A stretch of 64,000 bases of DNA from Butyricicoccus pullicaecorum DSM 23266. Its GTDB lineage: Bacteria; Bacillota; Clostridia; Oscillospirales; Butyricicoccaceae. This document shows, piece by piece, positions 14,378 through 23,160 of the stretch. The stretch spans positions 15,439 to 79,438 of the forward strand of contig NZ_FUXW01000003.1 of NCBI RefSeq assembly GCF_900167005.1, read 5' to 3'. Position numbers and translations under genes: made by a program. The stretch's first letter is position 1; every line of letters begins with the position of its first letter. Below the pieces are notes generated by a model. The model made no database searches, was not told the DNA's origin, and saw only the letters and a list, made by a program, of their open reading frames with translations.

Positions 14378-15766
14378 ATGGGAAAAGAGAAACCCCAACC
14401 GCAGGCCGGCCCCGAGCTGGCCGAGTATGTCACCACCGCGAAGCCTAAAGCCTACGCCGACGGCGTCCCCGTGTTCTGCGCCCACGACGCCATCGTCCCG
14501 CTGAAGGATCTGCGACCCAACCCGAAAAACCCGAACCAGCACCCGCCGGAGCAGATCAAGCTCCTCGCGTCGATTATAAGGGCCACCGGCTGGCGCGGCC
14601 CCATCACCGTCAGCAAGCGCAGCGGCTTCATCGTTAAGGGCCACGGCCGCATGATGGCCGCCGAGCTGGGCGACATGGCCGAGGCGCCGGTCGACTATCA
14701 GGACTACGCCAGCGAGGCCGAGGAGCTGGCCGACCTGACGGCCGACAACCGCATCGCGGAGCTCGCCACCACCAACAACAAGCTCCTCGCGGAAGTGTTC
14801 GCCGACCTCGACACCGGCGAGATCCCGTTCATGCTCTCCGGCTACACCGAGGAGGACTACGGGAACATCGTGACGGCCCTGTCCGAGGCGCTGCACACTG
14901 AGGAGCCCAAGGGCGACCCCGACGCCGAGATCCCGCCACCGGCCGAGCCCGTCACCAAGTACGGCGACCTGTGGATCCTCGGCCGGCACCGCGTCCTCTG
15001 TGGGGACTGCACACACCCCGAGGATCGCGCCCTGCTGCTGGACGGGGCCAAGCCAGAGATCCTGCTGACCGACCCGCCCTACTGCTCCGGCGGCCAAAAG
15101 GAGGCGCAGAAGTCGACCGGCAGCATCGGCACCGAGCGCAAAGACGGCAAGGCCCCGAAGATCGCCAACGACATCCTCAGCACCCGGGGCTACCAAAACC
15201 TGATACGGGCGGCCCTCACCGACATCCCGTGCCTCTATGCCTACATCTTCACCGACTGGAGAATGTGGGTGTACCTGTTCGACCTCGTCGAGGCTGCCGG
15301 CTTCGGCGTCAAGTCGGAGCTCGTATGGGACAAGGGCACGCCGGGCATGGGCGTCGGCTGGCGCTCACAGCATGAGCTTATACTGTTCGCCGCCCGGGCC
15401 GCCACACACTTCGACGGCCACAAGGGGTACGGCAACGTCCTGAGCGTCTCCCGCTCCGGGAATGAGCTGCACCCAACGCAGAAGCCGGTCGAGCTACTGG
15501 AGAAGCTCGTCGACAACACGGACTTCGCCCGGGGCGTCTACGACCCCTTCGGCGGCTCCGGCACCACGCTGGCCGCCTGCGAGGCATACGGCCAGCCATC
15601 CTACATCATGGAGCTGACGCCGGCCTTCACGGATGTCATCGTCAAGCGATACATCAGAATAACAGGAAAACAGAATGTGCGCTGCGTCCGTCAAGGCCGG
15701 GAGCTCTCGCGTGAGGAGATCGCCGGGATCTTCGACCCTGACGAGGAAGGAGGTGGACAGGAGTGA
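14378..15766 (+). CDS. ParB-domain DNA methyltransferase
   Basis: A 462-residue fusion. A ParB/Srx-like N-domain (VPLKDLRPNPKNPNQHP to KGHGRMMAAELG, about 35-105) precedes an N6-adenine or N4-cytosine methyltransferase domain. That domain has DPPYCSGG (about 233) as catalytic motif IV and DPFGGSGTTLAACEAYG (about 389) as SAM-binding motif I. The order IV then I marks a beta-class enzyme. It modifies phage DNA, and the ParB part may guide it to DNA. It is the third methyltransferase of this phage. Confidence 0.88.
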   Translation: MGKEKPQPQAGPELAEYVTTAKPKAYADGVPVFCAHDAIVPLKDLRPNPKNPNQHPPEQIKLLASIIRATGWRGPITVSKRSGFIVKGHGRMMAAELGDMAEAPVDYQDYASEAEELADLTADNRIAELATTNNKLLAEVFADLDTGEIPFMLSGYTEEDYGNIVTALSEALHTEEPKGDPDAEIPPPAEPVTKYGDLWILGRHRVLCGDCTHPEDRALLLDGAKPEILLTDPPYCSGGQKEAQKSTGSIGTERKDGKAPKIANDILSTRGYQNLIRAALTDIPCLYAYIFTDWRMWVYLFDLVEAAGFGVKSELVWDKGTPGMGVGWRSQHELILFAARAATHFDGHKGYGNVLSVSRSGNELHPTQKPVELLEKLVDNTDFARGVYDPFGGSGTTLAACEAYGQPSYIMELTPAFTDVIVKRYIRITGKQNVRCVRQGRELSREEIAGIFDPDEEGGGQE

Positions 15767-15779
15767 CGCCCTGACCTGA

Positions 15780-16286
15780 ATGAGCGACAAGCCGATCACT
15801 CACGACATCAAGGAGCGGCTCGGGAAATACACCCGCCTGCTCCGTGAAATAGATAACCAGTACGAGCGCCTCGGTCGCATGGAGATCTCCATGGCCGCGC
15901 CGCCCGGCCCTGACATGACGGGTATGCCACGGGGCTCCGGCACACCGACCGACCGCACCGGGATGATGGTGCTGCGGAAGATGGAGCTCGAGGAGCAGAT
16001 CAAGGAGCGCCTCGCCGAGGAGCGCGAGGAACGCGCCGCCCTCGAGGCGATGATCCGGCAGGTGGAAAACCCTGACGAGCGCGCCGTGCTGCGGCTGCGC
16101 TACTTCGACCGGGCAGACTGGGACGGGATCTGCGCCGTCCTGTTCAGTGATCGGCAGGACTACCTCGAGAGGATAGACAGCTACCAGAACAGGACATACA
16201 AGGCCCACGGCCGCGCTCTGCTGCGGATGGCCGAGATCCTGAAGGAAACAGAGGCCCCGGCAGTAAAGGGAAGTAAAAGGCGGTAA
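15780..16286 (+). CDS. Late-gene transcription regulator (DUF1492/ArpU-type)
   Basis: A 168-residue mostly helical protein. It has a coiled coil (about 60-100) and a sigma-like region (NPDERAVLRLRYFDRADWDGICAVLFSDRQDYLERIDSYQNRTYKAHGRAL) resembling an HTH of region-4 type. Such proteins sit just before the terminase genes of Gram-positive phages and switch on late transcription. The last codons lie within four phased repeats and next to a strong promoter, which fits self-adjacent activator sites. Confidence 0.75.
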   Translation: MSDKPITHDIKERLGKYTRLLREIDNQYERLGRMEISMAAPPGPDMTGMPRGSGTPTDRTGMMVLRKMELEEQIKERLAEEREERAALEAMIRQVENPDERAVLRLRYFDRADWDGICAVLFSDRQDYLERIDSYQNRTYKAHGRALLRMAEILKETEAPAVKGSKRR

Positions 16287-16302
16287 AGGGAAGTAAAATC
16301 CA
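16263..16302 (+). promoter_or_regulatory. Four 10-bp phased GTAAA repeats (activator site)
   Basis: GTAAA occurs at 16263, 16273, 16283 and 16293, exactly one DNA turn apart. It is built from a 20-bp direct repeat of GTAAAGGGAAGTAAAA. The array ends immediately before the -35 of the late promoter and overlaps the last codons of the late regulator gene. Same-face repeats abutting a -35 are typical binding sites for an activator. Confidence 0.7.
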
Positions 16303-16332
16303 TTGAACGGCAGTAGCGCCCTGTGCTACACT
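16303..16332 (+). promoter_or_regulatory. Probable late promoter
   Basis: TTGAAC (16303-16308), an 18-bp spacer and TACACT (16327-16332), with an extended-10 TGC before it. The four phased repeats abut its upstream edge. It points at the terminase/structural operon, about 150 bp before the first late gene. Confidence 0.65.
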
Positions 16333-16424
16333 GTACCATGTCGAAAGACCGCCGGACACCCGGACAACGCCGGGGAGCCGTCCGACGGACACCCGCCCAA
16401 CAACCGAACAACGACAGCGAGAAA

Positions 16425-16463
16425 GCCGTCGGGCAACCACAAGAAGCCCGGCGGCTTTTTTCT
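16425..16463 (+). terminator. Leader terminator of the late operon
   Basis: GCCGTCGGGC and GCCCGGCGGC form a 10-bp stem with an 11-nt loop, followed by TTTTTTCTTTT. It lies about 85 bp after the late promoter and before the first late gene. The promoter therefore either makes a short RNA of about 125 nt or depends on antitermination. Confidence 0.8.
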
Positions 16464-16487
16464 TTTCCCCTGAAGGAGGTGACGACC

Positions 16488-17141
16488 ATGGCGGGCGGCA
16501 GCATATCCATCCAGATCGAAAACCTGCGGCAGCTCGTCGCAGACGTGCAGGCCATTGAGGCCGGCGGCCGCAAGGCCATCAGCAGCACCGTGAAGGACGT
16601 GAAGGCCCGGGCCCCAGGCTGGATAGCACAGGAGGTCACGGCAGTCTACAACATCAAGAAGGGCGAGATCACGCCGTCCAGTGGAGGCAAGCCGAAGAAG
16701 ATGGCGGGCAGCATCCGCATCACAGGCGAGACCATCGAGGAGCTCACCCTCGTCTACAAGGGCCGACTCCTGACCCCTGTGCACTTCGGCATGACGCCCA
16801 AGGCCCCGCCGGCTGGCAGGAGCTACACCCTGAAGGCACAGATCCTCAAGGGCAGCAAGAAGGTCATCGGCCGCTACAAGAACACCCGCACCAAGGGCGG
16901 GCCATACTCGCAGCGGTCTCACTGGATCCTCATGGGGACAGGCAACACCAAAGCCGACGGCACGAGCTGGATCCCATTCCAGCGCATGAGCAAGACCCGC
17001 ACCGACATCCAGAAGATGACCACCATCTCGGTGCCGCAGATGATAACCAGCGACCGCACCAACGAGGCCATCATGCTGAGGCTCAACACCGAGACGGCCA
17101 AGCGCCTCGACCACCACATGAAGCGAGCCCTCGGCCTGTGA
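16488..17141 (+). CDS. Minor tail protein Z (GPZ)-like
   Basis: A 217-residue protein resembling prophage minor tail protein Z: IENLRQLVADVQAIEAGGRKAISSTVKDVKARAPGWI, then ITGETIEELTLVYKGRLLTPVHFGMTPK. The family helps finish tails. It is unusual to find it ahead of the terminase genes rather than in the tail cluster. ATG 16488 has GAAGGAGG seven bases upstream. The same frame runs upstream through the leader without a stop, but there is no ribosome site there. Confidence 0.7.
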   Translation: MAGGSISIQIENLRQLVADVQAIEAGGRKAISSTVKDVKARAPGWIAQEVTAVYNIKKGEITPSSGGKPKKMAGSIRITGETIEELTLVYKGRLLTPVHFGMTPKAPPAGRSYTLKAQILKGSKKVIGRYKNTRTKGGPYSQRSHWILMGTGNTKADGTSWIPFQRMSKTRTDIQKMTTISVPQMITSDRTNEAIMLRLNTETAKRLDHHMKRALGL

Positions 17142-17449
17142 CCCACGGGCCGCCGCCACGGCCAGCAGGACGCCCGCCAAGGCGGCCGGGCACGCGAGGG
17201 CAAGCCCAACACACACGCGCAGGAAAACGCGCCGCAAAGGGCACACAGAGGCCCCACACGGCCACGCAGAGCGGCCGAAGGTACTGTGACGCACCCCTAA
17301 CGCCTGCGGTGCTGGCGAGCCCAAAAAACGCGCAGACTCCAAAAAGTTTTTCCGGGCCGTTTCGCTTCGCCCGGGGCCTGCGCCGATCATTTTCCTGACC
17401 TCACGAAAATGGTGGGGGCACGGCAGCACGACAGAAAGGAGGGGACGCC
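17142..17449 (+). other. 308-bp GC-rich gap before terminase; possible packaging site
   Basis: No convincing gene. The left half is GC-rich with many GGCC/GCCGC runs. The right half holds the only AT-rich patch (CCAAAAAGTTTTTCCGGG at about 17339-17356) and ends in AAAGGAGGGG of the terminase gene. Lambda-type phages usually keep cos beside the small terminase gene, so this is the best candidate for the cos or pac site. No cleavage site can be proven from one copy. Confidence 0.35.
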
Positions 17450-18019
17450 ATGCCGAACACCAACACCAAGCTCGTCGACAGCAAGACCATCGCAGCCCTG
17501 TTCGAGTTGACTCCCCGCCGCATCCAGCAGCTCACCAAGGAGGGCATCATCACGGCCACCAAGGAGGGCAACGCCAACCGCTACGACCTGCTGCCGACGA
17601 TCCAGAAGTACATCAGATACCTGACGGCCAAGGCCAACGGCCGGGAGCCGTCCAAAAAGGACGCCGAGATCGAAGGGCGCCGGCTCGAGGCCGAGGCCGA
17701 CCTCAAGCGCAGCAAGGCAGACATCGCCGCGCTCCAGCTCAAGGAGCTCGAGGGCACCATGCACCGCAGCGAGGATGTCGAGGCCGTCATGACCGATCTC
17801 GTGTATAGCATCAGGTCAATGCTCGTGGCTCTGCCCGGGCGTCTGGCCGTGGATGTCTCCAGCGCGGCCACCGCTGCGGAAGCGTCCGACATCATCCGCG
17901 CCGAGGTCTACAAGATCCTCGAGGAGCTGGCCGGCTACAAATACGATCCCGAGGTCTATGCGCGGCGGGTAAGGGATCGGGAGGGATGGAGCGAGCTCTC
18001 CGATGACGCGGACGACTAA
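17450..18019 (+). CDS. Terminase small subunit (Nu1-like)
   Basis: A 189-residue protein. The N-terminal winged helix SKTIAALFELTPRRIQQLTKEGIITATKEGNANRYDL is the Nu1 DNA-binding fold. A long coiled coil (about 60-105) and a C-terminal part that would bind the large subunit follow. It recognises the packaging site. The end overlaps the large subunit gene by 17 bp. Confidence 0.85.
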   Translation: MPNTNTKLVDSKTIAALFELTPRRIQQLTKEGIITATKEGNANRYDLLPTIQKYIRYLTAKANGREPSKKDAEIEGRRLEAEADLKRSKADIAALQLKELEGTMHRSEDVEAVMTDLVYSIRSMLVALPGRLAVDVSSAATAAEASDIIRAEVYKILEELAGYKYDPEVYARRVRDREGWSELSDDADD

Positions 18020-19925
18020 GAAGGCCGCCGCGAAGCTCAACGCCGCCATCTCGGGGGCGATCAAACGCTTCGCCCCGCCCGAGAGCCTGACCGTGGACGA
18101 GTGGGCCGACAAGCACCGCCGCCTCTCCCCTGAAAGCTCGGCCGAGGCAGGCCCGTGGCGCACCAAGCGCACCCCGTACCTCGAGGAGCCCATGCGGGCC
18201 TTCACGGATCCGAAGGTGCACAAGATCGTCATGGTCGCCGCGTCGCAGGTCGGCAAGTCGGAGCTCGAGCTCAACATCATCGGCTACATCATCGACCAAG
18301 ACCCCGGCAGCATCCTCTATGTGCACCCTACCATCGACGACGCCCGGAAGTTCAGCCGGCTGCGTGTCGCTCCCATGATCCGGGACAGCAAGCCCCTGAA
18401 GGCAAAGGTGCACGATGTCAAAGCCAAAGACAGCGGCAACACCATCCTCCAGAAGTCTTTCCCGGGCGGTATGCTCACGCTGACCGGCTCCAACAGCGCC
18501 TCGGCGCTGGCATCCACCCCCGCCCGCTACATCATCGGCGACGAGCGTGACCGCTGGGCCACGAGCGCCGGCACCGAGGGCGACCCGTGGGCGCTGGCCG
18601 AGGCCCGTCAGGCGACCTTCTACAACGCCAAGGCCGTCGAGGTCTCGACCCCGACCATCAAGGGCGCCAGCAACATCGAGACCAGCTTCTACCAAGGCAC
18701 ACAGGAACGCTGGTGCCACCGCTGCCCCGAGTGCGGGGAGTACAGCGAGATCGTGTTCGACGCCATCCACTTTGAGCCCGAGGCCAAGCGCGTGCGCGGC
18801 AAAAAGGTCTGGAGCCTGAAGGGCGGCGTCTCGTGGGCCTGTCCCGCCTGCGGCTGCCTGATCCCCGAGGAGACCATGCGCCGGCAGCCGGCCAAGTGGA
18901 TCGCAGAAAATCCCGACGCCTACAAGAAGGGCGTCCGCTCGTTCTGGCTCAACGCCTTCAGCTCACCGTGGACACCATGGGAGAAGATCGTCCTCAAGTT
19001 CCTCGACGCCAAGAACGACCCGCAGCGGCTCAAGGTGGTCTACAACACCCTGCTCGGCCAGCTATGGGAGGATCGCGGCGACCTCGAGGACGAGGACACC
19101 ATGCTCGCCCGCCGTGAGGACTACGGCACACGCCCGGACGGCACCCCCGTGGAGCTGCCCGACGGCGTGCTGGTGCTCACCTGCGGCGTGGACACACAGG
19201 ACAACCGGCTCGAGTACGAGGTCGTCGGCCACGGCAAGTACGGCGAAAACTGGGGCATCGTCAAGGGCTACATCATGGGCCGGCCGGACACCCCCGAGGT
19301 CTGGCAGCGGCTCGACGATGTCGTCGACCATGTCTACAAGTTCAAGAACGGCCGGGGCCTGAAGATCTCCATCACCTGCGTCGACTCCGGCGGCCACTTC
19401 ACCCAAGAGGTGTATGAGGCGTGCCGGGCCCGACAGGGCAAGCGCGTGTTTGCCATCAAGGGCAAGGGCGGCGACGGGATCCCCTACGTCTCCCCGCCGA
19501 CTAAGGTGCCGATCCGGGACAACAAGAAGATCACCTGCTGGCTCTACACCATCGGCGTCGACGCCGGCAAGGCTGCCATCATGGCCGGCCTGAAGGTGCA
19601 GGAGCCCGGCCCAAAATATTCCCATTTCAACCGGCACCCCGACGCCGGCTACGACCTCAACTACTTCAACGGCCTGCTCTCCGAGAAGCTGGTGCTCACC
19701 AGCACCCGGAGGGGCGACCGCTGGGCGTGGGAGAAGCTGCCCGGCCACAACCGCAACGAGGCCCTCGACTGCCGGGACTATGCCAACGCCGGCCTCAAGA
19801 TCATCAACCCCGACATGGACGCAGTCGAGCGCCGCCTGCGCGGCCTCGAGGAGCAGCCAAAACCGGCGCCGCAGCGACGGGCGCGCACCAAGCGCAGCAG
19901 CTCCAGCGCCTTCGACGACTGGTAA
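18003..19925 (+). CDS. Terminase large subunit (lambda GpA-like)
   Basis: A 640-residue packaging motor of the GpA family: LTVDEWADKHRRLSPESSAEAGPW at the N-terminus, VAASQVGKSELELNIIGY as the Walker-A-like P-loop (about 80) and ILYVHPTIDDARKFS after it. The C-terminal nuclease part includes LTCGVDTQDNRLEYEVVGHG (about 392) with acidic metal ligands. A zinc-like CPEC...CPACGC lies in the middle. It cuts and translocates phage DNA into proheads. Confidence 0.93.
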   Translation: MTRTTKKAAAKLNAAISGAIKRFAPPESLTVDEWADKHRRLSPESSAEAGPWRTKRTPYLEEPMRAFTDPKVHKIVMVAASQVGKSELELNIIGYIIDQDPGSILYVHPTIDDARKFSRLRVAPMIRDSKPLKAKVHDVKAKDSGNTILQKSFPGGMLTLTGSNSASALASTPARYIIGDERDRWATSAGTEGDPWALAEARQATFYNAKAVEVSTPTIKGASNIETSFYQGTQERWCHRCPECGEYSEIVFDAIHFEPEAKRVRGKKVWSLKGGVSWACPACGCLIPEETMRRQPAKWIAENPDAYKKGVRSFWLNAFSSPWTPWEKIVLKFLDAKNDPQRLKVVYNTLLGQLWEDRGDLEDEDTMLARREDYGTRPDGTPVELPDGVLVLTCGVDTQDNRLEYEVVGHGKYGENWGIVKGYIMGRPDTPEVWQRLDDVVDHVYKFKNGRGLKISITCVDSGGHFTQEVYEACRARQGKRVFAIKGKGGDGIPYVSPPTKVPIRDNKKITCWLYTIGVDAGKAAIMAGLKVQEPGPKYSHFNRHPDAGYDLNYFNGLLSEKLVLTSTRRGDRWAWEKLPGHNRNEALDCRDYANAGLKIINPDMDAVERRLRGLEEQPKPAPQRRARTKRSSSSAFDDW

Positions 19926-19940
19926 GGAGGACACGACCAC

Positions 19941-20204
19941 ATGAAAACGCGCAAGACCATCGAGATCGAGCTCACCGGCAAGCGGGAGCGGCTCGAGCTC
20001 TACCTGAAGCGGGAGGCCGAAATGCTGAGCGGCGGCGTGCAGAGCTATGGCATCGGATCCCGCAACCTGTCCCGCTACAACACCGACCTCGCCGCCATCC
20101 GGGCGGCCATCAAGGAGCTCGAGGACGACATCGCAGCCCTCGAGGCCCTGCTCAACGGGCAGCGCCCCCGCAAAGCCGTGGGCGTCGTCCCCCGTGACTG
20201 GTGA
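19941..20204 (+). CDS. Head-tail connector W-like protein (DUF6148)
   Basis: An 87-residue helical hairpin protein: KRERLELYLKREAEMLSGGVQSYGIGSRNLSRYNTDLAAIRAAIKELEDDI. It occupies the lambda W position between large terminase and portal. Lambda W joins heads to tails. Sequence similarity to W itself is weak, but position and size agree. AGGAGG precedes the ATG. Confidence 0.65.
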   Translation: MKTRKTIEIELTGKRERLELYLKREAEMLSGGVQSYGIGSRNLSRYNTDLAAIRAAIKELEDDIAALEALLNGQRPRKAVGVVPRDW

Positions 20205-20208
20205 AAGA

Positions 20209-20229
20209 AGCCCCGAAAGGGGCTTTTTT
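20209..20229 (+). terminator. Intrinsic terminator after the W-like gene
   Basis: AGCCCC-GAAA-GGGGCT followed by TTTTTT, a short stable hairpin with a tetraloop. It lies inside the structural operon, where it would lower or modulate portal expression unless antitermination operates. Confidence 0.8.
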
Positions 20230-20237
20230 CATAGGCT

Positions 20238-20276
20238 GACGCCGGGAGTTTTCGCTCCTTTTCTCCCGGCGCCGGC
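20238..20276 (+). terminator. Second hairpin/terminator before the portal gene
   Basis: GCCGGGAG and CTCCCGGC form an 8-bp stem around a T-rich loop. The sequence CGCCGGCCATTTTTA follows, so the U-tract is delayed. Together with the terminator just upstream it makes a double barrier before the portal gene. Confidence 0.5.
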
Positions 20277-20294
20277 CATTTTTACCCGAAGGAG

Positions 20295-21965
20295 GTGAGC
20301 ACCATCAGCAGACGAAAGAACAGAAGCCGACCGCAGAGCGGCCGGCAGAGCCCCCGCCCCGTGAACAAGGGCTACGGCGACGCCGGCGCGAGCTGGCACA
20401 AGAGGTCGACCAAGGGCTTCAGGGCCTTCAGCGGCAGCCCCAAGGAGGACATCGACGCCCACAACTGGACACTCCGGCAGAGAGCCCGGATGCTCTACAT
20501 GGCCGCACCCATCGCCACCTCGGCCATCCGCACTAACCGCACAAACGTGGTCGGCATCGGGCTCCAGCTCAAGAGCCGGATCGACCGGGAGGCGCTCGGC
20601 ATGACGCAGGAGGCCGCAGACGCATGGCAGGCGCAGGCCGAGCGCGAGTTCAGCCTGTGGGCCAACAATAAAAGGGCGTGCGACGCCACTGGCGTCAATA
20701 ACTTCGCGGCCATGCAGCAGCTCGCCCTCGCCTCGTGGCTGGTCAGCGGCGACGTGTTCGCGGTCGTCAAGCAGTACGACCCGACGCCCCTCATGCCCTA
20801 CTCGCTGCGCATCCACCTGATCGAGGCCGACCGCGTGGCAACCCCGACGAGCTCCGGCATCGTCACCCCCATGCTGCTGACCACCGGCAAGGCGGCCAAC
20901 GGCAACACCATCTACGACGGCGTCGAGGTGGACAGCAACGGCCAGATCGTCGCCTACCACATCCGCAGCACCTACCCCTTCGAGCTGGGTGCAGCGGCGA
21001 CCAAGTGGGCCCGCGTGGAAGCATACGGCCGGCGCACAGGGCTCCCGAACATCCTGCACATCATGGAGAGCGAGCGCCCGGATCAGTACAGAGGCGTCAG
21101 CTACCTCGCGCAGGTCATCGAGCCCCTGCTTCAGCTCCGGCGCTACACCGAGAGCGAGCTGACCGCGGCCGTCGTGGAGAGCTTTTTCACGGCCTTCATC
21201 AAGACCGAGGCCGGCGCCGGCGACAACCCGTTCAACGAGGTGGGGAGCAGCCTGCCGGAAGTGACCCGGGATCCCAACGAGTACGAGATGGGCCCGGGAC
21301 AGATCAACATCATGGAGCCCGGCGAGGATGTCACCTTTGCCGACCCCAAGCGACCGGCCAGCGGCTTCGACAGCTTCCTGCGCGCCATCTGCGAGCAGGT
21401 GGGCGCAGCCCTCGAGATCCCGGCCGACCTGCTCCTCAAGGCGTTCAACAGCTCGTACAGCGCCAGCCGCGCCGCCCTGCTGGAGGCGTGGAAAGCCTTC
21501 CGCATGAGGCGCAAGTGGTTTGTCGATGACTTCTGCACCCCCATCTATGAGATCTTCATCGCCGAGGCCGTGGCCCGCGGACGCATCAGCGCCCCGGGCT
21601 TTTTCGCTGACCCGGCAACCCGGGCGGCCTACCTCGGCGCCGAGTGGATCGGCCCCTCGCAGGGGCAGCTCGACCCGACTAAGGAGATCACGGCCGAGAT
21701 CCTCGCCATCGGCGAGGGCATCACCACCCGCGAGCAGGCCACGATCCGGCTCAACGGCGGCCAGTGGGACGCCAACATCGACCAGCTCGCCCGGGAAAAC
21801 GAGAAGCTGCGGGCGGCTCAGGGAGACACCGGCAGCACCGGCGACTCCGGCGGCACATCAGTGGCCGGCGCATCCCTCTCGGCTGCCGTGCGGCGCGCTG
21901 CCATCGTCGCCGAGGTGGAAAAGACCATCAAGGAAGGAGACAAGGACAAGCATGAAAACGAGTAA
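20295..21965 (+). CDS. Portal protein (lambda B-like)
   Basis: A 556-residue lambda-family portal: LYMAAPIATSAIRTNRTNVVGIGLQLKS near 70-97, GVSYLAQVIEPLLQLRRYTESELTAAVVESFFTAF at about 260-295, and PADLLLKAFNSSYSASRAALLEAWKAF. It forms the dodecameric DNA gate of the head. The start is odd. GTG 20295 lies inside GGAGGTGAGC. The codon at the normal distance (20304) is ATC, not ATG. The end overlaps the protease gene. Confidence 0.9.
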   Translation: MSTISRRKNRSRPQSGRQSPRPVNKGYGDAGASWHKRSTKGFRAFSGSPKEDIDAHNWTLRQRARMLYMAAPIATSAIRTNRTNVVGIGLQLKSRIDREALGMTQEAADAWQAQAEREFSLWANNKRACDATGVNNFAAMQQLALASWLVSGDVFAVVKQYDPTPLMPYSLRIHLIEADRVATPTSSGIVTPMLLTTGKAANGNTIYDGVEVDSNGQIVAYHIRSTYPFELGAAATKWARVEAYGRRTGLPNILHIMESERPDQYRGVSYLAQVIEPLLQLRRYTESELTAAVVESFFTAFIKTEAGAGDNPFNEVGSSLPEVTRDPNEYEMGPGQINIMEPGEDVTFADPKRPASGFDSFLRAICEQVGAALEIPADLLLKAFNSSYSASRAALLEAWKAFRMRRKWFVDDFCTPIYEIFIAEAVARGRISAPGFFADPATRAAYLGAEWIGPSQGQLDPTKEITAEILAIGEGITTREQATIRLNGGQWDANIDQLARENEKLRAAQGDTGSTGDSGGTSVAGASLSAAVRRAAIVAEVEKTIKEGDKDKHENE

Positions 21966-23160
21966 CACCCCGCGCCTGTGCGCCGGGCCGCAGGTCGTCC
22001 AGCAGACGCCGACGAAGTTCTGGAACATCGCCAGCGTCGGCGAGGACTCGGGCGAGATCGTCCTCTATGGCGATGTCGTCGCCCGTCAGCCTGTGGACTG
22101 GTGGACGGGTGAGCCCGAGCCCGGCCTCTATATCGCTCCCGAGAGCTTCATGGAGGATCTCGCGGCCGTCAAGGGCAAGAGCAACATCACCATCAAGATC
22201 AACAGCACCGGCGGCGACCTCTACACCGGCATCGCCATCCACAACGCCATCAAGGGCCTGAGCGGCCACAAGGTCGTCATCGTGGAGGGCATCGCAGCCA
22301 GCGCGGCCAGCGTCATCGCCTGCGCCGGCGACGAGGTGCAGGTCTACCCCGGCAGCATGGTCATGATCCACGGCGTCGCGGGCCTGCTGATGGACTACTA
22401 CACCCTCGCAGACCTGAAGAAGCTCCAGAAGGACTTCGACGCCAGCGAGCGGGCCATCGCGGAGATCTACCACGCCAAGACCGGGATCGCGGTCGAACAG
22501 CTCCGCACCATGATGACCCGCGAGACATGGATGGTCGGGCAGGAAGCCATCGACAACGGCTTCGCCGACACCCTGCTCGAGGGCGACGGCCCTGATGTCA
22601 GTGTGAGCGCCGACAAGCAGGTGCTCCTCGTGGCCGGCATCCGGCACAACATCAAGGGGCTGCATAATGTCCCGAGCACGATCCGCATCAACAGCATCCA
22701 CGCCGCCCCGGCGGCTGGAAATAAGCCGACCGGGAACGGCGGCGAAAACAGAAAGGAAGATGAGCCCATGACTCTCGAGGAAATGAGAGCACAGCACCCC
22801 GACCTCGTCGCTCAGATCGAGCAGCAGGCCGTCGCAAATGCCATCGCGCAGGAGCGGGCCCGCATCGAGGCCATCGACAGCATCGCCGCCAGCGTGGGCG
22901 ACGCTCAGCTCGTCAGGGACGCCAAGTACGGCGAGAGCACCTGCACCGCTGAGCAGCTCGCGCTCAAGGCTATGCAGAAGCAGGCGGCCCTCGGCGCCAA
23001 GCACCTGAAGGACGCCGCCAACGACAACGCCGAGTCCGGCGCCGCCGATGTCGGAGCCGCCCCCAACGGAGGCGAGGAAGGCAGCGAGGCCGACGACAAG
23101 GCCAAGGTCGACGCCATCGTCGGCATCTACAACACCACCAAGAACGGAGGTAAGAAGTAA
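21952..23160 (+). CDS. ClpP-type head maturation protease fused to scaffold
   Basis: A 402-residue protein. Residues about 20-215 are a ClpP-like protease: ITIKINSTGGDLYTGIAIHNAI, the nucleophile serine within EGIAASAASVIACAG, then VMIHG with the catalytic His. A flexible region (about 235-270) leads to a helical, acidic scaffold part beginning MTLEEMRAQHPDLVAQIEQQ. An internal ATG at 22768 has AAAGGAAGATG upstream, so a separate scaffold protein may be made, as with lambda C/Nu3. It cleaves itself and scaffold during head maturation. Confidence 0.88.
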   Translation: MKTSNTPRLCAGPQVVQQTPTKFWNIASVGEDSGEIVLYGDVVARQPVDWWTGEPEPGLYIAPESFMEDLAAVKGKSNITIKINSTGGDLYTGIAIHNAIKGLSGHKVVIVEGIAASAASVIACAGDEVQVYPGSMVMIHGVAGLLMDYYTLADLKKLQKDFDASERAIAEIYHAKTGIAVEQLRTMMTRETWMVGQEAIDNGFADTLLEGDGPDVSVSADKQVLLVAGIRHNIKGLHNVPSTIRINSIHAAPAAGNKPTGNGGENRKEDEPMTLEEMRAQHPDLVAQIEQQAVANAIAQERARIEAIDSIAASVGDAQLVRDAKYGESTCTAEQLALKAMQKQAALGAKHLKDAANDNAESGAADVGAAPNGGEEGSEADDKAKVDAIVGIYNTTKNGGKK

